Source: an uncultured Opitutia bacterium
Lineage (GTDB): Bacteria > Verrucomicrobiota > Verrucomicrobiia > Opitutales > UBA953
DNA: 32,227 nt
Assembly (NCBI GenBank): GCA_903853185.1
Contig: CAINSX010000180.1
Coordinates: forward strand, 1-32,227
Direction of reading: 5' to 3'
This document shows positions 7,238 through 16,301 of this stretch, piece by piece. The notes below the pieces were generated by a model. The model had not been told where the DNA came from, made no database searches, and saw nothing but the letters and a program-made list of their open reading frames with translations. The position numbers and the translations under genes were made by a program. Positions within the stretch are counted from its first letter, which is position 1, and every line of letters starts with the position of its first letter.

Positions 7238-8512
7238 TCAGACGCCGAACAGCAGGCGCTGCGGGTCCTCGATGAACTGGCGCACCTTGACGAGGAACGT
7301 CACGGCTTCCTTGCCGTCGATGATGCGGTGGTCGTACGAGAGGGCGAGGTACATGATCGGACGGATCACGACCTGGCCGTTTTCGGCGACGGGACGTTCG
7401 ACGATATTATGGAGGCCCATGATGGCCGCCTGCGGGTGATTGAGGATCGGCGTCGAGAGCATCGAGCCGTAGATGCCGCCGTTGGAAATCGTGAAGACGC
7501 CGCCCTGGAGTTCAGGGAGCTGAATCTTGCCGTCGCGAGCACGCTTGCCGAAGTCGCCGATCGCTTTCTCGATGCCGGCGAAATTCAGCTGATCGCAATC
7601 GCGGACGACAGGGACCATCAGGCCCTTGTCGGTGCCGACGGCCACGCCGATATCGTAGAAGTTGTTCTCGACGATATCTTCGCCGTCGAGCTGCGCGTTG
7701 ATCGCGGGGACTTCCTTCATCGCCTGGACGGCGGCCTTGACGAAGAAGGACATGAAGCCGAGTTTGACCCCGTATTTCTTGAGGAATTCTTCGCCGTGGC
7801 GTTTGCGGAGTTCCATGACCGGAGCCATGTTGACCTCGTTGAAGGTCGTGAGCATCGCGGTCTCCGTCTTCGCCTGGACGAGGCGTTCGGCGATCTTGCG
7901 ACGCAGCGGGGACATGCGTTTGCGCGTGGTGCGACCATCGCGCGACGGAATCGAAACAGCGGCGGCCGGAGCGGAAGGAGCGGCGACCGTGGAAGGTGCA
8001 GCGGCGGCGGGAGCGACGGCGCGGATCGGGGTCTGGCCCGCGAGCGCGGCGAGCATGTCGCCCTTGGTCACCCGACCCGCCTTGCCGGAGCCTTCGACGC
8101 CGGCGGGATCGAGACCGGTTTCAGCGGAGAGCCGACGGACGGCGGGGGAAACTTCGGCGGCGGCTCCAGATTTGGCGGCAACGGGCGCAGCTTTCGGTGC
8201 AGGAGCCGGAGCGGCGGGAGCAGTCTTGGCAGCAGCCGGAGCAGCGGCGGCCGGAGCGGAAGGGGCGTTACCGGCGGCGCCTGCTTCGATCGTGGCGACG
8301 ACCTGATTGACGAGCACTTCGGTGCCGGCTTCGACGGCGATGGTAATCTTGCCGTCGACTTCAGCGGTGCCTTCGGAGGTCACCTTGTCGGTTTCGTAGG
8401 AAAAGAGGGGTTGGCCCTTGCGAACCGCGTCACCGCTTTTGACCAGCCAAGCGGCCAGGAGGCCCCCGGTGATGGATTCGCCCATGGGAGGGATTTTGAC
8501 TTCGACGGCCAT
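7238..8512 (-). CDS. sucB: Dihydrolipoyllysine succinyltransferase, E2 of 2-oxoglutarate dehydrogenase
   Basis: E2 forms the core of the 2-oxoglutarate dehydrogenase complex and transfers the succinyl group to CoA. The 424-aa protein has an N-terminal lipoyl domain with the lipoylated lysine K43 in ETDKVTSE. An Ala/Pro-rich swinging linker follows (about 80-120). The peripheral-subunit-binding domain begins around SPAVRRLSAETGLDP. The C-terminal catalytic domain carries DHRIIDG, with catalytic H395 and D399. A TTG six codons upstream (8530) extends the frame, but the ATG at 8512 gives the canonical MAVEVKIPPMGES start. It lies between sucA and lpd. The linker is low complexity and repeats Ala-Ala-Pro units. 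A pyruvate-type E2 is less likely because sucA is immediately upstream. Confidence 0.97.
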   Translation of the reverse strand: MAVEVKIPPMGESITGGLLAAWLVKSGDAVRKGQPLFSYETDKVTSEGTAEVDGKITIAVEAGTEVLVNQVVATIEAGAAGNAPSAPAAAAPAAAKTAPAAPAPAPKAAPVAAKSGAAAEVSPAVRRLSAETGLDPAGVEGSGKAGRVTKGDMLAALAGQTPIRAVAPAAAAPSTVAAPSAPAAAVSIPSRDGRTTRKRMSPLRRKIAERLVQAKTETAMLTTFNEVNMAPVMELRKRHGEEFLKKYGVKLGFMSFFVKAAVQAMKEVPAINAQLDGEDIVENNFYDIGVAVGTDKGLMVPVVRDCDQLNFAGIEKAIGDFGKRARDGKIQLPELQGGVFTISNGGIYGSMLSTPILNHPQAAIMGLHNIVERPVAENGQVVIRPIMYLALSYDHRIIDGKEAVTFLVKVRQFIEDPQRLLFGV

Positions 8513-8649
8513 GAAATTAGGTAGGTTCAACCTTGGAACCCATTCCTGCCTGTTTCAACGGGGAAATGACCCTTTAAACGACCTAGGATGGGCGTTTAGG
8601 GGGTAGTAGGAGAGGTTCCTGAGGCGAGAAAACCCGCTACTGTCGGCTA

Positions 8650-11370
8650 TTAGGCGGTAAAGGCCTGCTTCACCATATCGGCCTGCTCGATCTTGTGGAC
8701 TGCCAGGGAGCCGACCGCAGGGGAGGCTGCCGCATCGCGACCGGCGTAGGCGGGACGGATGCCAAGAGTGGACTCGATGAGATCGGCGACGAAGGACCAG
8801 CCGCCCATGTTCTTCGGTTCATCCTGGACCCAGACGACCTTCTTGGGCGAACCCAGTGAGGCGTGGACCTTGGCGAGCGCTTCACCATCGAAAGGATAGA
8901 ACTGCTCGAGGCGCACGATGCTCGTCGCCGTGTCCTTGCGGGCGGCGCGTTCGGCGTCGAGTTCGTAGAAAACTTTACCGGAGCAGAGGATGAGACGTTC
9001 CGTCTTCGCGGCGGGCGTGGCGTCGGCGAGCACTGACTGGAATCGGCCCTTGGTCAGGTCGTTCAGCGTGCTGACGCAAGCCTTGTGGCGAAGCAGGCTC
9101 TTCGGCGTCATGACCACGAGCGGCTTGCGGTGTTCGGACTTCACCTGACGACGCAGGGCGTGGAAGAGCTGTGCCGGGGTGGAGGGCTGGATGACCTGCA
9201 GGTTGTTTTCGGCACAGAGCTGCAGGAAGCGTTCGAGACGGGCGGAAGAGTGTTCCGGACCCTGGCCTTCGTAGCCATGAGGAAGGAGCATGACGAGACC
9301 GCTCGTCTGACCCCATTTCGATTCCGCCGAAGCGACGAACTGGTCGATCATGATCTGGGCGCCGTTGGCGAAGTCGCCGAACTGGGCTTCCCAGATCACA
9401 AGCGAATCGGGGGCTTCGAGCGAGTAGCCGTAGTCAAAGCCGAGGACGGCGTATTCCGAGAGCGATGAGTTGACGAGCTCGACTTCGGCGCCAGCGATGG
9501 AGCCGAGCGGGCAGTATTCGGCGTCATTCGAGGGGTCATGTAGCACGGCGTGGCGGTGCGAGAAAGTGCCGCGTTCGCAGTCTTGGCCGGACAAGCGGAC
9601 TGGGTAGCCTTCGGCGAGAAGGGAGGCGAAGGCGAGGCCTTCGCCAAGGCTCCAGTCGAAGTTGAGCCCGGACTTGTAGGCTTCGGCCTTGGTGTCGAGG
9701 AGGCGCTTGATCTTCGGGTTGGGTGAGAAGTCAGGGGGCATCTGCCAGAGGACCGGCGCGACTTTATCGAGCAGCTCCTGCGGGGCGGAGGTGTCGACGT
9801 TATGTTCGTAGGGCGAGCGGAACGGACGGACGCCGACGGGATTCTTTTTACGTTCCTCGATTTCGACGGCGAGGGCGGCTTGGGCGCGTTCCTGAGCGGC
9901 GTTGAGCATGATGTCGAACTCCGTACGCAGGGCGATCAGTTCGCCGTCCGGAGCGGAACCAGATTCGGTCAGGCGCGAAGCGTAGAGGTCGGCGACGGAA
10001 GAGTGGGCCGAGATCTCGCGATAGAGCACCGGCTGGGTGAAGGCGGGCTCATCGGTCTCGTTGTGGCCGTAGCGGCGGTAGCAGACGATGTCGACGACGG
10101 CATCGGCGCCGAACTTCTGGCGATATTCCAAGGCGATCTCGGTCGCGAGGACGACGGCATCAGGGTCGTCGCCGTTGGCGTGGAGGATCGGGGATTCGGT
10201 GAACTTCGCGATCTCAGTGCAATGACGTCCGGTGCGGGACTCGTCGGGGTTGGTCGTGAAGCCGACCTGATTGTTGGTGACGATGTGCAGCGTGCCGCCG
10301 ACCTGGTAGCCCTTGAGCTCGGCCAGATTAAGCGTCTCCATGACGATACCTTGGCCGGCGAAAGCAGAGTCGCCGTGCAGGAGAATCGGCAGGGCCTTCG
10401 AACGATCGCCGCCGCCTTGGAGATCGATGAGCGCGCGGGTGCGGCCGAGTACGACCGGATTGACGGCCTCGAGGTGACTGGGGTTGTAGGCTAACGTGAT
10501 GCTGACTTCCTTGCCGTCGACGACGCGGGCACCCGCATAGCCGAGGTGATACTTCACGTCGCCATCGCCGTGCGTGGTGTCCGGAATATGATTCTCGGAG
10601 AAGGCGCCAAACAGGGCCTCGGCCTTCTTTCCGCAGACGTTGACGAGGACGTTAAGGCGGCCGCGGTGGGCCATGCCGATGATGAGGTCCGTGACGCCGA
10701 AACCAGGGGCGCGGTGGATGACCTGATCGAGTGCGGACAGCATGACTTCGCCGCCTTCGACGGAGAAGCGCTTGGCGCCGACGAAAGTCTTGTGCAGGAA
10801 ACGTTCGAACTGCTCGGCCTGAACGATCGAGCGGAGGAAGCGGCGGCGCGCGGCGGCGTCATAGGCCGGACGAAGCCCGGAAGACTCGACGCGCTCTTGC
10901 AGCCAGCGGCGGCGTTCGCCGTCCTGGATGTGGCTGAACTCCACGCCGATGGGCGAGCAGTAGATCGACTTCAGTTTCGAGACGATCTCGGCCAGGGGGA
11001 GCATTTTACCGCCGAGGAAATCGCCGGTGTGGAAGACTCGGTCGGCCGGGATGCCGTCGAGGCCGAGGGCCTTGTCGGAAAGTTCGAAATGGGGGGTCGG
11101 TTCGGCGAGAGGGTTGATGCGGGCCTGCTGGTGGCCAAGCGTCCGATAGGCGTTGATGGCGGCGAGGACCTTCCACTGGGCGGCGGCGTCGACGCCGGCG
11201 GCGGGAGCGGCACCCTTGGCGGGCTTGGGAGGCAGGCTCATGCCGAGCTCAAATCCCTCGAAGAAGGCGCGCCATTCGGCGTCCACGGACGAGGGGTCCT
11301 TAGACCACTGTTCGTGATAAGAGGATACAAGGTCCGCATTCCAGCGGGTTCCGACGCTAAGATGTTTCAT
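8650..11370 (-). CDS. sucA: 2-oxoglutarate dehydrogenase E1 component
   Basis: E1 decarboxylates 2-oxoglutarate with thiamine diphosphate and passes the succinyl group to the lipoyl arm of SucB, a TCA-cycle step. At 906 aa it is the expected length. The N-terminus WNADLVSSYHEQWSKDP is the E2-contact region typical of SucA. Thiamine-domain motifs include GMAHRGRLNVL, HGDSAFAGQG and TNNQVGFTT, followed by the transketolase-like central domain with HGYEGQGPEHSSAR. The gene starts the sucA-sucB-lpd operon. A 137-base gap separates it from sucB and holds no recognised gene or hairpin that I can defend. A promoter candidate lies 26-55 bases upstream of the ATG, divergent from the helicase gene. Confidence 0.98.
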   Translation of the reverse strand: MKHLSVGTRWNADLVSSYHEQWSKDPSSVDAEWRAFFEGFELGMSLPPKPAKGAAPAAGVDAAAQWKVLAAINAYRTLGHQQARINPLAEPTPHFELSDKALGLDGIPADRVFHTGDFLGGKMLPLAEIVSKLKSIYCSPIGVEFSHIQDGERRRWLQERVESSGLRPAYDAAARRRFLRSIVQAEQFERFLHKTFVGAKRFSVEGGEVMLSALDQVIHRAPGFGVTDLIIGMAHRGRLNVLVNVCGKKAEALFGAFSENHIPDTTHGDGDVKYHLGYAGARVVDGKEVSITLAYNPSHLEAVNPVVLGRTRALIDLQGGGDRSKALPILLHGDSAFAGQGIVMETLNLAELKGYQVGGTLHIVTNNQVGFTTNPDESRTGRHCTEIAKFTESPILHANGDDPDAVVLATEIALEYRQKFGADAVVDIVCYRRYGHNETDEPAFTQPVLYREISAHSSVADLYASRLTESGSAPDGELIALRTEFDIMLNAAQERAQAALAVEIEERKKNPVGVRPFRSPYEHNVDTSAPQELLDKVAPVLWQMPPDFSPNPKIKRLLDTKAEAYKSGLNFDWSLGEGLAFASLLAEGYPVRLSGQDCERGTFSHRHAVLHDPSNDAEYCPLGSIAGAEVELVNSSLSEYAVLGFDYGYSLEAPDSLVIWEAQFGDFANGAQIMIDQFVASAESKWGQTSGLVMLLPHGYEGQGPEHSSARLERFLQLCAENNLQVIQPSTPAQLFHALRRQVKSEHRKPLVVMTPKSLLRHKACVSTLNDLTKGRFQSVLADATPAAKTERLILCSGKVFYELDAERAARKDTATSIVRLEQFYPFDGEALAKVHASLGSPKKVVWVQDEPKNMGGWSFVADLIESTLGIRPAYAGRDAAASPAVGSLAVHKIEQADMVKQAFTA

Positions 11371-11395
11371 TTCTTTGCCTGTAAAAGGGACGTAA

Positions 11396-11425
11396 ATCCT
11401 AGACGCTGAGACCCGTGCATAACAA
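11396..11425 (-). promoter_or_regulatory. Candidate sigma-70 promoter for sucA-sucB-lpd
   Basis: On the minus strand TTGTTA (11425-11420) and TAGGAT (11401-11396) are separated by 18 bases, four matches of six in each box. Initiation near 11389 would leave a leader of about 20 nt before the sucA ATG. Found by eye only. Confidence 0.4.
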
Positions 11426-11482
11426 GCCCAGACCCAGTCGATACCAGACCGGCCCCTGCTTAAAATTGGCAGAGTTTGGGGG

Positions 11483-11511
11483 TTGTAAGCGGAAATCGGG
11501 GCAGGTTTAAT
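11483..11511 (+). promoter_or_regulatory. Candidate sigma-70 promoter for the SNF2 helicase gene
   Basis: TTGTAA (11483-11488) and TTTAAT (11506-11511) are exactly 17 bases apart, with four and five matches of six. Initiation near 11518 would leave only about six bases before the ATG at 11524, a nearly leaderless mRNA. It also argues against the upstream TTG start at 11476. Found by eye only. Confidence 0.4.
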
Positions 11512-11523
11512 TCGGGTCCGTCG

Positions 11524-14043
11524 ATGTCGTCCCCACGTCCGGCCAATCGCTCCTACTCCACGGAAGCCCTGGAGAGGTGGTTTGTGTCTCTTCCGGAAGA
11601 GTGGGAGTCTGCCTTCAAAGAGGTCGATCTCGTCGAAGGCCGTCGGCTTTATACCGAAGGTTTGGTCAGACAGATTGAGTTGAAGCCTGAGAATGCCGAA
11701 GCCGTCACGCGGACCGAGACGCAGACCGTCCGGGCGGTAATCGAGATCAACGGCGCCAAGCTCGAATGGCGCACCTCCTTGCCGGAGGAAGAGAACGGCG
11801 CTCCCTTCGCCGTCGCTTCCATCTATGAAATCGAGGAACTCATCGCCGACGAGCTTCCTGCCATCGATGAGACTGCCGCCGCGGCCGCGCCCGAGGCACC
11901 CAAGGAGCCTGAGCGCAAAGATGCCAACGCCCGTACCTCGCTGAAGTTACAGGTATCCTTTGAACTTTCGTCTGACGGCCTAAAGATCTCCGCTGCCTGG
12001 GCAGGGCGGGGTGGTCATGCGTGGAACTGCTTCGGTCCTGGTGCCATTCCTGGTGACGAACTTTCCGACGAACAGCGTCAGACCCTCTTCCGTTTCAACA
12101 CCGTCGCGCATCGCGCCGGCTTCGTCTACAGCAAGGCTACCGGCGCCTGGGCTATCGACAATATCGGCCGGATCGAGCGATTCGTACGCGAGGAACTCAA
12201 CGACTGGCGTAAGCGTTTTAAGCTCATCGGCGAGGACGCCCTCAACATCTTCCGCAACGAGCAGCTGCAGGTCGCCGTCGACGCCGAGGCGGAGTCCGCC
12301 GCGGACGGTAAATCCTTCAAGTTGAACTGGCGCCTCAAGGCCGGCGGTCATCGCCTGCTGGCTGACGAGCAGAAGCTGCTACTGAAGGCCGGCGGCCGTC
12401 CGGTCATCCTACCCGGCAAGGGCGTCGTGGCCTACAACGCCGCCGTCGCCGACTTCTCCGAGGACTGGCGCGCCAAGGACGGCGAAGTGCCGCGCTACCT
12501 GCTGCTATCGCTTTTCGACCATGCCGCGGTCGGCGCGCTGAAGCTCAACGACGACCTTAAGGCTTGGAAGGATAAGCTGCTCCATGAGCCTGCTCCGCCC
12601 GATAATCTCCCCGCCCACCTTCGTCCTTATCAGGCCAAGGGCGTCGCGTGGCTCGGTCGACTCTGCGAACTAGGCTCCCACCCGCTGCTGGCCGACGAGA
12701 TGGGCCTGGGTAAGACCGTCCAGGTCCTCGCGTTGCTGGCTTCACGTCCGATCGGCGAGCGCTCCATTATCGTCTGTCCCGCCAGCGTGATCCCGGTGTG
12801 GCTCGGCGAGATCAAACGCTTCCATCCTGAGATGAGCGCCGGCGCGGCCGTGCTCACGGCGGACGACGACTTCGTCAAGAATCCTTCGGCCAAGCTTTGG
12901 ATCTCGAGTTACACCCAGCTTCGACGGCATGCCGACCTGCTTGCGAAGACCCGCTTCGGCTATGCGGTGCTCGATGAGGCACAAGCGATCAAGAACCCTG
13001 AGTCCAAGACGACCCAGACCTGTGTCTCGCTACAGGCCGATCACCGTATCGCCATCACCGGCACGCCGCTGGAGAACCGGCCGACCGATCTCTGGACGAT
13101 CTTCCGTTACCTGATGCCGGGTCTGCTCGGCAAGCGCGCCAACTTTGAACGCATGATGCTGCGCGATCCCTCCATCGCTCTCGGTAAGGTGCGCCGCCAG
13201 GTGTCGCCTTTCATCCTGCGTCGCCTCAAGCGCCACGTCGCCGCCGACATCCCGCCGAAGATGGAGGTCGTCCTGCCTTGCCCGCTTACCCATGAGCAGC
13301 GTTCCCTTTACCAGCACCTCACCCAGGGCAGCGGCCTTTCGGGCGAACTCGCCTCGCTGCTCTCGAAGGATGCGACCTCGGTGCTTACGCTGCTCATGCG
13401 TCTGCGTCAGGTCTGTTGCGACCCTGGCCTACTGCCGGAGAATTCGCATTGCCCGTCGGCCCATTCGGGCAAGGTCACGCTGCTGGTCTCCAAACTCTCA
13501 GAAATTGCCGCTAACGGCTCCAAGGCCGTCGTGTTCTCCCAGTTCGTCTCGCTCATCGAGCGCGTGAAGTCGGCGCTCACGCGTGACCTGCCGTCGCTGC
13601 CGATCTACGAGCTTACCGGCGAGACCAAGGATCGCTCCGCTCCGGTTGAGCAGTTCAAGGAGACCAAGGGGCCGGCCCTATTCCTCGCCTCGCTGAAGGC
13701 CGGCGGCACAGGCATCACCCTCAACACCGCCGAATACGTCTTCCTGATGGACCCGTGGTGGAATCCCGCCGTCGAGGCCCAGGCCGTCGACCGCGTCCAC
13801 CGCATCGGCCAGAAGAACCCGGTCCTGATCTATCGCATGATCGCGCCGGGCACGGTCGAGGAGCGCATTGAAGAGCTGAAGCAGGAGAAGCGTGAACTGT
13901 TCTCGACCGTCGTGGGCGACATCCCGGACATGACCGACTGGACGCGCCATTTCACGTCGTTGGACGCACTCATTCGTCTCAGCGATTCGCCCGCCGCAGC
14001 GGCATCCGCGGAAGCGGCGCCAGAACGCGACGCCGAAGGCTGA
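11524..14043 (+). CDS. SNF2-family DEAD-like helicase/ATPase
   Basis: This is a Swi2/Snf2-type double-stranded DNA translocase of 839 aa, probably remodelling protein-DNA complexes or acting with RNA polymerase. The ATPase core spans about residues 370-820. It has Walker A DEMGLGKT (K397), Walker B DEAQ (484-487), motif III ITGTPLENR, and the C-terminal helicase lobe with SLKAGGTGITL and DRVHRIGQ. The first ~370 residues are a separate region; LPEEWESAFKEV..GRRLYTEGLV resembles the framework around a SWIM zinc finger, but the zinc-binding cysteines are not there. An Ala/Glu/Pro-rich linker lies near residues 118-135. I chose the ATG at 11524 over an in-frame TTG at 11476, because the promoter candidate lies between them. 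The gene stands alone and its stop codon abuts the stop of rimO on the other strand. Confidence 0.93.
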   Translation: MSSPRPANRSYSTEALERWFVSLPEEWESAFKEVDLVEGRRLYTEGLVRQIELKPENAEAVTRTETQTVRAVIEINGAKLEWRTSLPEEENGAPFAVASIYEIEELIADELPAIDETAAAAAPEAPKEPERKDANARTSLKLQVSFELSSDGLKISAAWAGRGGHAWNCFGPGAIPGDELSDEQRQTLFRFNTVAHRAGFVYSKATGAWAIDNIGRIERFVREELNDWRKRFKLIGEDALNIFRNEQLQVAVDAEAESAADGKSFKLNWRLKAGGHRLLADEQKLLLKAGGRPVILPGKGVVAYNAAVADFSEDWRAKDGEVPRYLLLSLFDHAAVGALKLNDDLKAWKDKLLHEPAPPDNLPAHLRPYQAKGVAWLGRLCELGSHPLLADEMGLGKTVQVLALLASRPIGERSIIVCPASVIPVWLGEIKRFHPEMSAGAAVLTADDDFVKNPSAKLWISSYTQLRRHADLLAKTRFGYAVLDEAQAIKNPESKTTQTCVSLQADHRIAITGTPLENRPTDLWTIFRYLMPGLLGKRANFERMMLRDPSIALGKVRRQVSPFILRRLKRHVAADIPPKMEVVLPCPLTHEQRSLYQHLTQGSGLSGELASLLSKDATSVLTLLMRLRQVCCDPGLLPENSHCPSAHSGKVTLLVSKLSEIAANGSKAVVFSQFVSLIERVKSALTRDLPSLPIYELTGETKDRSAPVEQFKETKGPALFLASLKAGGTGITLNTAEYVFLMDPWWNPAVEAQAVDRVHRIGQKNPVLIYRMIAPGTVEERIEELKQEKRELFSTVVGDIPDMTDWTRHFTSLDALIRLSDSPAAAASAEAAPERDAEG

Positions 14044-15423
14044 TTACTTCGCGATCAGGTCGTATTCCTCGGCGCCAGTGACGGTCACCTCGGCGAACTC
14101 GCCAATCGGGAGTTTCTTCGGCACTTTGACGATGCCGTCGATTTCCATGGCGTCACCGACGCTGCGGGCGATCCCCGGGCTTTCGACGAGGACGCGGAGT
14201 TTACGGCCCACGAAGGCTTCACCGCGCTGCTTGGAAAGACGCTGGAGGAGAAGCATGGCGCGCGCATGGCGGTCGGCCTTCACCTCGTCCGAGAGGTGAC
14301 CTTCCAACTTGGCGCCCTTGGTGCCTTCTTCCTTGGAATATTTGAAAACACCGACGCGGTCGAACTTGGTCTGCTCGAGGAAGGCCAGTAGCTCGGTGAA
14401 GTCTTCTTCGGTCTCGCCGGGGAAGCCGACGATGAAGGTGGTGCGGATGACGAGCTCGGGGATGCCGGCGCGCATGCGGTTAATCAGGTCGCGGATGTAG
14501 GCTCCGTCGGTCTCACGCTGCATCGCCCCGAGCATCTTATCGGAGACGTGCTGGAGCGGGATGTCGACGTAGCGGACCACGTGCTTCGACTGGCCGATGG
14601 TCTCGATGAGCTCATCGCTCCAGTGGGCCGGGTGGGTGTAGAGCAGGCGAATCCAGAAATCCCCTTCGATCTGGTCGAGTTCCCGGAGGAGGGAGGCGAG
14701 CGATTCGCCCTTAGAAGAGTCGACCTTGCTGCGCGGGTTCGGACGGGCTTCCGTCCAGCGGTCCATGCCGAAGTAGGTCGTGTCCTGGGAGATGAGGTTG
14801 ATCTCCTTCACGCCCTCGGCGACGAGCTGACGGGCTTCCTTGACGACGGATTCGACCGTGCGGCTACGATGGCGGCCACGGATGCGCGGGATGATGCAGA
14901 AGGTGCAGGGGTGATTACAGCCTTCGGCGATCTTGATGTAGGCCGAATGGCGCGGGGTCAGGCGGAAGCGTGGCGTATCGAAGTCGGGAATGAAGGTCGT
15001 CGTCTTGGAGAGGAACTCGGTCATGCCGGCGTCGCCGCCCATGACCTTGCGGATGACTGGGACGATGTTGGTCACCTGGTCGAGGCCGATGAAGGCGTCG
15101 ACCTTCGGCAGTTCGACGCGACCTTTAGCGCCTTCGACGACGGGCAGGGCGCCTTGATAACGCTGGGACATGCAGCCGGCGACGATGAGCTTCTGGCCTT
15201 TCTTGCGGGCGGTGGCCTTGCCGTCGCTCATCTCGTAGATGGCTTCAAGGGCTTCGTGCTTCGAGGCGTCGATGAACGAGCAGGTGTTGACGATGACCAC
15301 GTCGGCCTCGGCGGCATCGGGGGTCATGGTCATGCCGGCCTTGGCGAGGTGGCCGATCATGATCTCGGAATCGATCAGGTTCTTGGCGCAGCCAAGGGAG
15401 ACGAGGCCTACTTTTACGGACAT
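14044..15423 (-). CDS. rimO: Ribosomal protein S12 methylthiotransferase
   Basis: RimO is a radical-SAM enzyme that attaches a methylthio group to a conserved Asp of ribosomal protein S12. The 459-aa protein has three domains. The N-terminal UPF0004 domain has cluster cysteines C12, C48 and C84, and the RimO-type SLGCAKNLIDSE distinguishes it from MiaB. The radical-SAM core has C169, C173 and C176 in the CxxxCxxC motif. The C-terminal TRAM domain is the last ~70 residues. It follows rsmA by 44 bases and is the last gene of trpC-rsmA-rimO; its stop directly abuts the helicase stop with no spacer. Two of the three genes modify the 30S subunit. Confidence 0.96.
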   Translation of the reverse strand: MSVKVGLVSLGCAKNLIDSEIMIGHLAKAGMTMTPDAAEADVVIVNTCSFIDASKHEALEAIYEMSDGKATARKKGQKLIVAGCMSQRYQGALPVVEGAKGRVELPKVDAFIGLDQVTNIVPVIRKVMGGDAGMTEFLSKTTTFIPDFDTPRFRLTPRHSAYIKIAEGCNHPCTFCIIPRIRGRHRSRTVESVVKEARQLVAEGVKEINLISQDTTYFGMDRWTEARPNPRSKVDSSKGESLASLLRELDQIEGDFWIRLLYTHPAHWSDELIETIGQSKHVVRYVDIPLQHVSDKMLGAMQRETDGAYIRDLINRMRAGIPELVIRTTFIVGFPGETEEDFTELLAFLEQTKFDRVGVFKYSKEEGTKGAKLEGHLSDEVKADRHARAMLLLQRLSKQRGEAFVGRKLRVLVESPGIARSVGDAMEIDGIVKVPKKLPIGEFAEVTVTGAEEYDLIAK

Positions 15424-15467
15424 GGCGGGATAAGGAGCAGAGAAGGGGCGGAAAGCAACCCCAGGCG

Positions 15468-16301
15468 TCAGAGAGTCAGCCAGGCTTCGGCCGGAATCGC
15501 CTCCGGGCGGGCCAAACTGGTCAAACCGTAGCGGGGCAGGTCTGCCAGCCAGGCGGCCACATCCGCGGCACCCGGAAAAAGTTTCTTGGCAGCGGAACCG
15601 ACCTGTTTGCGACGCTGGGTGAAGAGCATGCGCGCGACTTCGCGGGCGCGGGGGCTGAGACGCTTGGCGTCAGGACGACGACGGAGAACGAGCAGGCACG
15701 AGTCGACCTTGGGCGGCGGATTGAACGATTGGGCGGGTACCGGGTGCACCTTGACCTTCTCGAAGGCCAGGTGGACCTGCGCGGTCACCGCGGACCAGTG
15801 GCCGGTGCCGACTTCAGCCGTGAGGCGTTCGGCGGCTTCGCGCTGGAGCATGAGCACCATCATCGAAGGATGCGGGCCGACGCAGATGCCATCCATCCAC
15901 GGCGTCGAGATCGCGTAAGGAAGGTTGGCGATAACCTTGAACGAACCGTCGATTGGGTCGACGAGGCCGGCGCGCGGAAAATCCACGGCGTCCCCTTCCT
16001 TGAGGTGGAAGGTCTTCGGGAAGCGAGGCAGCAATGATTCCGTGAGGTGGAAGTGCATCGTGCGGTCGGCTTCCACCGCGTAGAGGTCGACGCCTGCGCA
16101 GAGCAGGGTGCGGGTCAGCGTTCCTAGGCCAGGACCGACTTCGACGACGGTGTCGCCGGCCTTGACTTCGCCGAGCTCCAGCGACTTCCGGACGATGTTG
16201 CCGTCGATGAGGAAGTTCTGGCCGAGCCACTTCTTCGGCATGTGGGAGAGTCGGTCCAGTAGGTCCCGGGTCTCGTTTGGCGAAAGCGGGCCGTCGTTCA
16301 T
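15468..16301 (-). CDS. rsmA: 16S rRNA dimethyladenosine transferase (RsmA/KsgA)
   Basis: RsmA dimethylates two adjacent adenosines near the 3' end of 16S rRNA, a late checkpoint of small-subunit assembly. The 277-aa protein contains the KsgA N-terminal signature WLGQNFLID (25-33) and the SAM-binding loop VEVGPGLGTLT (53-63). The catalytic motif NLPY is at 126-129. The C-terminal domain has the family stretch FNPPPKVDS. The start ATG overlaps the trpC stop in an ATGA junction, so translation is probably coupled to trpC, an unrelated tryptophan gene. The N-terminal ~20 residues precede the conserved core, but no better start is visible. Confidence 0.96.
   Translation of the reverse strand: MNDGPLSPNETRDLLDRLSHMPKKWLGQNFLIDGNIVRKSLELGEVKAGDTVVEVGPGLGTLTRTLLCAGVDLYAVEADRTMHFHLTESLLPRFPKTFHLKEGDAVDFPRAGLVDPIDGSFKVIANLPYAISTPWMDGICVGPHPSMMVLMLQREAAERLTAEVGTGHWSAVTAQVHLAFEKVKVHPVPAQSFNPPPKVDSCLLVLRRRPDAKRLSPRAREVARMLFTQRRKQVGSAAKKLFPGAADVAAWLADLPRYGLTSLARPEAIPAEAWLTL

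Noticed and set aside
6193..8524. 340- and 398-codon open frames on the plus strand opposite lpd and sucB
   Set aside because: They are antisense to conserved enzymes; the Gly/Asp-rich text reflects the Ala/Pro linker and biased codons on the other strand.
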